Source: Ampelomyces quisqualis
Lineage: Eukaryota; Ascomycota; Dothideomycetes; Pleosporales; Phaeosphaeriaceae
Length of the DNA: 64,000 bases
Assembly (NCBI GenBank): GCA_018398575.1
Contig: JAGTXZ010000003.1
Span: forward strand, 1,612,001 to 1,676,000
Direction of reading: 5' to 3'
Under the pieces are notes generated by a model. It saw only the letters and a list, made by a program, of their open reading frames with translations, did not search any database and was not told where the DNA came from. The stretch's first letter is position 1; each line of letters starts with the position of its first letter. The translations under genes were made by a program, and so were the position numbers. Of this stretch, positions 61,196 to 64,000 are shown one piece after another.

Positions 61196-63316
61196 ATGCT
61201 GCGTCTTAGCTGCCTGATAAAACGCCCTCGTTCCTCGTCGACTCTGCAGAGCTCTTTCAGCCCTACACCCCAACATCGTCTTCTGGCATCCATAGCAGCC
61301 GCCACCATGCCTTCCGCTTCTCGACCACACCTGCCCCCACGGCAACTGAGTACCACGTGCGTTTCTCTCCCACCGCCCTCGACTCCTGCATTGCTCACAG
61401 ATTGCCAGGAGCGGAGACTTCGACTCGTCCAACCCTTCCGATGTTCGGAAATACCTGGGCACCTATGGATTGACGCCTCCGGCCATTGAGAGCTTCGAGG
61501 TGCAGAGCCAGCGATGTCGGCATCTCCACACTTTCCACCGCCGTCGAGACCGACTGCTTACGCTTCCACAGGCCTCAGACTCCTCGCCATGAAGCCGACG
61601 CCAATCGAAAAGTTCCAGTACCTCGTCCACCTCAAGGCCACAAACCCCCACCTGTTCTACCGATTGCTGTCTCAGAATATCAAGGTACGAACCACGTGCC
61701 ATCAGCAGAGAACAGTACGACTGACGTCTGCAGGAATTGACACCCCTCATCTATACCCCGACCGTCGGCGAAGCCTGCGTGCGATGGCACGAGATTTGGA
61801 CACAGCCCGAGGGCATGTACCTATCCTTCAGCGACCGCGGCCACCTCCGCCAAATCCTCGACAACTGGCCACATCAGGTTGACATCACCGTTCTTACCGA
61901 CGGGTCCCGCATCTTGGGTCTGGGAGATCTTGGTGTGAACGGCATGGGTATTCCCGTCGGCAAGCTGGCTCTGTACACTGCCTGCGCTGGTATCAACCCA
62001 GACGCTACCCTGCCCCTCACCCTTGACTTGGGTACCAACAACAAGGCGCTGCGAGAGGACCCGCTATACATGGGTTCAAGAAGGCCCAAAGTCACGGCAG
62101 ACGAAGAGAAGGAGTTCCTCGACGAGCTCATGGCTGCGCTCACAGACAAATGGCCAAAGTATGTTCATCGCACATGACTACGAAACGGGAAACTGATCGC
62201 GTGACAGCATCGTCATCCAGTTTGAAGACTTCAAGAACCCGTTCCCTGCCTTGGAACGCTACCAGGATAGCTACAGCATGTTCAACGATGACGTTCAGGG
62301 TACTGGCGCTGTCATTGTCGGCGGGTTCATCAATGCTATCAAGGCATCCGGTGTCCCCGTAAAAGATCACAAGGCCATCTTCTTTGGTGCTGGAAGCGCC
62401 GGCGTCGGTGTGGCCAAGCAAATCGTCGAATTCTTCAAGAAGGAGGGTCTGACCGACGAAGAGGCTCGCCGCAAGTTCTGGTTCGTCGACTCCAACGGCC
62501 TTGTCACGGCAGATCGTGGCGACAAGCTTGCGGACCACAAGGTGTACTTCGCTCGGGACGACAACAATGGCCGCCAGTATCAGTCTCTGGGTCGTCTGAT
62601 TGACTATGTCCAGCCTACCATTCTTATGGGTCTATCTACCATTGGCGGTGCCTTTAACAAGGACATCTTGCAAAAAATGGCCAAACTGAATGACCGGCCC
62701 ATCATTTTCCCCCTTTCCAACCCGTCGAGCAAGTCTGAATGTACCTTTGAGGAAGCCGTCATCAACACCGAGGGCCGCTGTTTGTTTGCTTCTGGCTCGC
62801 CGTTCCCTTCCATGGAGTGGGATGAAAAGCTTCTCAGTCCTGGTCAAGGTAAGAGCTCCTCTATTGTGCCATTTTGAGTGGAAACTTAACAAAAAAACAG
62901 GAAACAACATGTACGTGTTCCCGGGTATCGGTCTCGGCGCCATTCTCTCCAAATCCGTGTCAATTACTCAAGACATGATCTACGCCTCTGCAGAGTCACT
63001 ATCAACCTCTCTCAACCAACAGGAGGTTGCAGATGGCTGGCTCTACCCTGACATTCGCCGCATCCGCGAAGTTTCAGTTGTAGTTACCCGTGGTGTCATT
63101 CGTGCCGCACAGAAGAACGGTGTCGACCGTGCTACTGAGCTACGAAACCTCGATGACGCCTCTCTTGACATCTTCATCAAGGAACACATGTACAACCCCT
63201 TTAATGAGCGTGAGAATGTTGGCGACGAAGTCAACCAGCTCATTGCCACTGCTTCAGGCATGAACGGTCACACAAACGATGTCAGCCAAACTTCGAATGG
63301 TGTTGCGCATTTGTAA
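61196..63316 (+). CDS. Mitochondrial malic enzyme (NAD(P)-dependent, decarboxylating)
   Basis: Exons 61196-61356, 61409-61515, 61572-61684, 61734-62158, 62208-62848 and 62901-63316 give 620 aa. The enzyme oxidises malate to pyruvate and CO2. Residues 1-55 lack acidic residues and are rich in R, S and L (MLRLSCLIKRPRSSSTLQSS), a mitochondrial presequence. The core shows KYLGTYGLTPPAIESFEVQS, KPTPIEKFQYLVHLKATNP, ELTPLIYTPTVGEAC, TDGSRILGLGDLGVNGMG and IPVGKLALYTACAGI. It continues with LDLGTNNKALREDPLYMG, IVIQFEDFKNPFPALERY, FNDDVQGTGAVIVGG and the Rossmann loop FFGAGSAGVGVAKQI. Tyrosine and lysine catalytic regions are intact. The third exon must be joined by a weak donor (GTCGGC) to restore SQRCLRLLAMKPTP. 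A second in-frame ATG at 61307 has a strong context. Confidence 0.94.
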
Positions 63317-63513
63317 GCTTGCTTGTTCATGGCGCGCTGGGAATGGACCAAAGAAGTCACTGTACATTAAAATATTAGATCTTCTCCGACGCTATAAGTT
63401 GCCCTTGTGCCGTGGTCTCGCGATGTGACAAGCTTTCCGCGGAATGATCCTCCGCCGCCACACGCTCAAGTGCGCTTGAGGTATCGATATCTAAGCTTTA
63501 CACACGACACGAC
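63317..63513. other. Intergenic: malic enzyme 3' region
   Basis: About 200 bases with no gene. An ATTAAAATATTAGA stretch at 63366-63379 may be part of the polyadenylation signal area. Confidence 0.45.
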
Positions 63514-63527
63514 AAAAAAAAGCAAAA
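63514..63527 (-). terminator. RNA polymerase III terminator of the 5S gene
   Basis: On the - strand, directly after the 5S 3' end, come a run of T, then GC, then eight T (63521-63514), the expected pol III stop. Confidence 0.85.
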
Positions 63528-63646
63528 ACATACAACAGCGGGGATTCGCTAGTGGTCACCCACCTAACTACTGGTCCGCCGGTACGTTGCTTAAATAGGG
63601 CTGAGCGAACGGGAAGCCTTGTTTTCAACGTCCTATGGTCGTATGT
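63528..63646 (-). rRNA. 5S ribosomal RNA gene, dispersed copy
   Basis: 119 nt on the - strand. It begins ACATACGACCATAGG and ends CGCTGTTGTATGT, the ends found in ascomycete 5S RNA. ACATAC and GTATGT close helix I. Inner elements are readable: GCTTCCCGTTCGCTC, AGTAGTTAGGTGGGTGACCA and CTAGCGAATCCC. The first internal helix closes as ACGTTG (63631-63626) with CAACGT (63589-63584). Single 5S genes scattered among protein genes are usual in filamentous ascomycetes. It is followed by T runs for pol III termination. Confidence 0.93.
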
Positions 63647-64000
63647 GGAAAGACGCAATTGTAAGCTGTTCTATATACTTTATTTTTAGACCTACTCAAC
63701 TGTCTCTTACGAACCTTTCTTTATCCCAACGATAGATGGACATGATACCCTACTATATACCTTTTCTGTCTGTCATACTCTTGTAGCACATGTAGACGTT
63801 GAAGTGCTTTTGCGTTCGTTTAGACAAATTGAAATAAGGTTTTGTTCATTAGTTCACCTGGCTTGGGTCCATGCTGTTGGCAAAGCGCACAAGAGGAAAC
63901 AAGCTACACCCACAAGACAATTTCCATCTCATGCTCTCGCTTCCGTAGGATATCAGTCTCGGCCCTCCTCCGCTGCCGGCTCCACCTCTACCCCTCAACA
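63647..64000. other. Window end: 5S upstream DNA, no gene seen
   Basis: 354 bases with no frame or motif I can support. The last 70 bases become C-rich (CCCTCCTCCGCTGCCGGCTC), which may mark a gene beyond the edge. Confidence 0.45.

Overview
The window looks like chromosomal DNA of a filamentous ascomycete. Most spliced genes carry 47-70 nt introns with GT..AG ends, some with TGCTAAC-like branch sites. The gene set is fungal (ATG9, delta-8 sphingolipid desaturase, phosphoketolase, a fungal class of patatin-like protein). The 5S rRNA gene is dispersed among protein genes, and one block of transposon DNA is saturated with C-to-T changes typical of repeat-induced point mutation (RIP). A Dothideomycete, probably Pleosporales, fits best, but that is inference.

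Layout. Positions 1 to about 9.75 kb form a gene-free, RIP-degraded transposon block. The 3' end of one Ty3/gypsy chromovirus lies on the + strand at the left edge. A complete second chromovirus lies on the - strand at 1335-8430, with 299-bp LTRs, a 5-bp target duplication, a polypurine tract and a likely self-priming site. Inside it, between pol and the 3' LTR and running against gag-pol, is a decayed 229-codon reading frame with its own TATA box. Further unidentified AT-rich debris follows to about 9.75 kb.

From 10.2 kb onward the DNA is ordinary gene-dense euchromatin, mostly conserved housekeeping genes. In order: UBR7/mlo2-type ubiquitin ligase (-), MCM2 (+), RPL30 (+), RPL10 (+), ATG9 (-), COG6 (+), BolA-like (-), NIF3-like (+), tRNA-Asn (+), phosphoketolase (-), delta-8 sphingolipid desaturase (-), PGM2-type phosphohexomutase (+), a large fungal protein of unknown function (+), DPH5 (-), SPT3 (+), RPL19 (-), patatin-like protein (-), cytochrome P450 (-), stomatin-like SPFH protein (-), a coiled-coil protein (-), OST3/6 (+), a large lipid-transfer-like protein (-), malic enzyme (+) and 5S rRNA (-).

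The genes do not form one pathway. Translation and ribosome functions recur (RPL30, RPL10, RPL19, DPH5, tRNA, 5S), as do secretory and membrane functions (ATG9, COG6, OST3, desaturase, SPFH protein). Many neighbours are divergent pairs sharing short promoters: UBR7/MCM2, ATG9/COG6, BolA/NIF3, desaturase/PGM, DPH5/SPT3, coiled-coil/OST3. Exon boundaries were read by eye from splice signals, reading phase and family conservation. No alignment or search was run, and residue positions are approximate.
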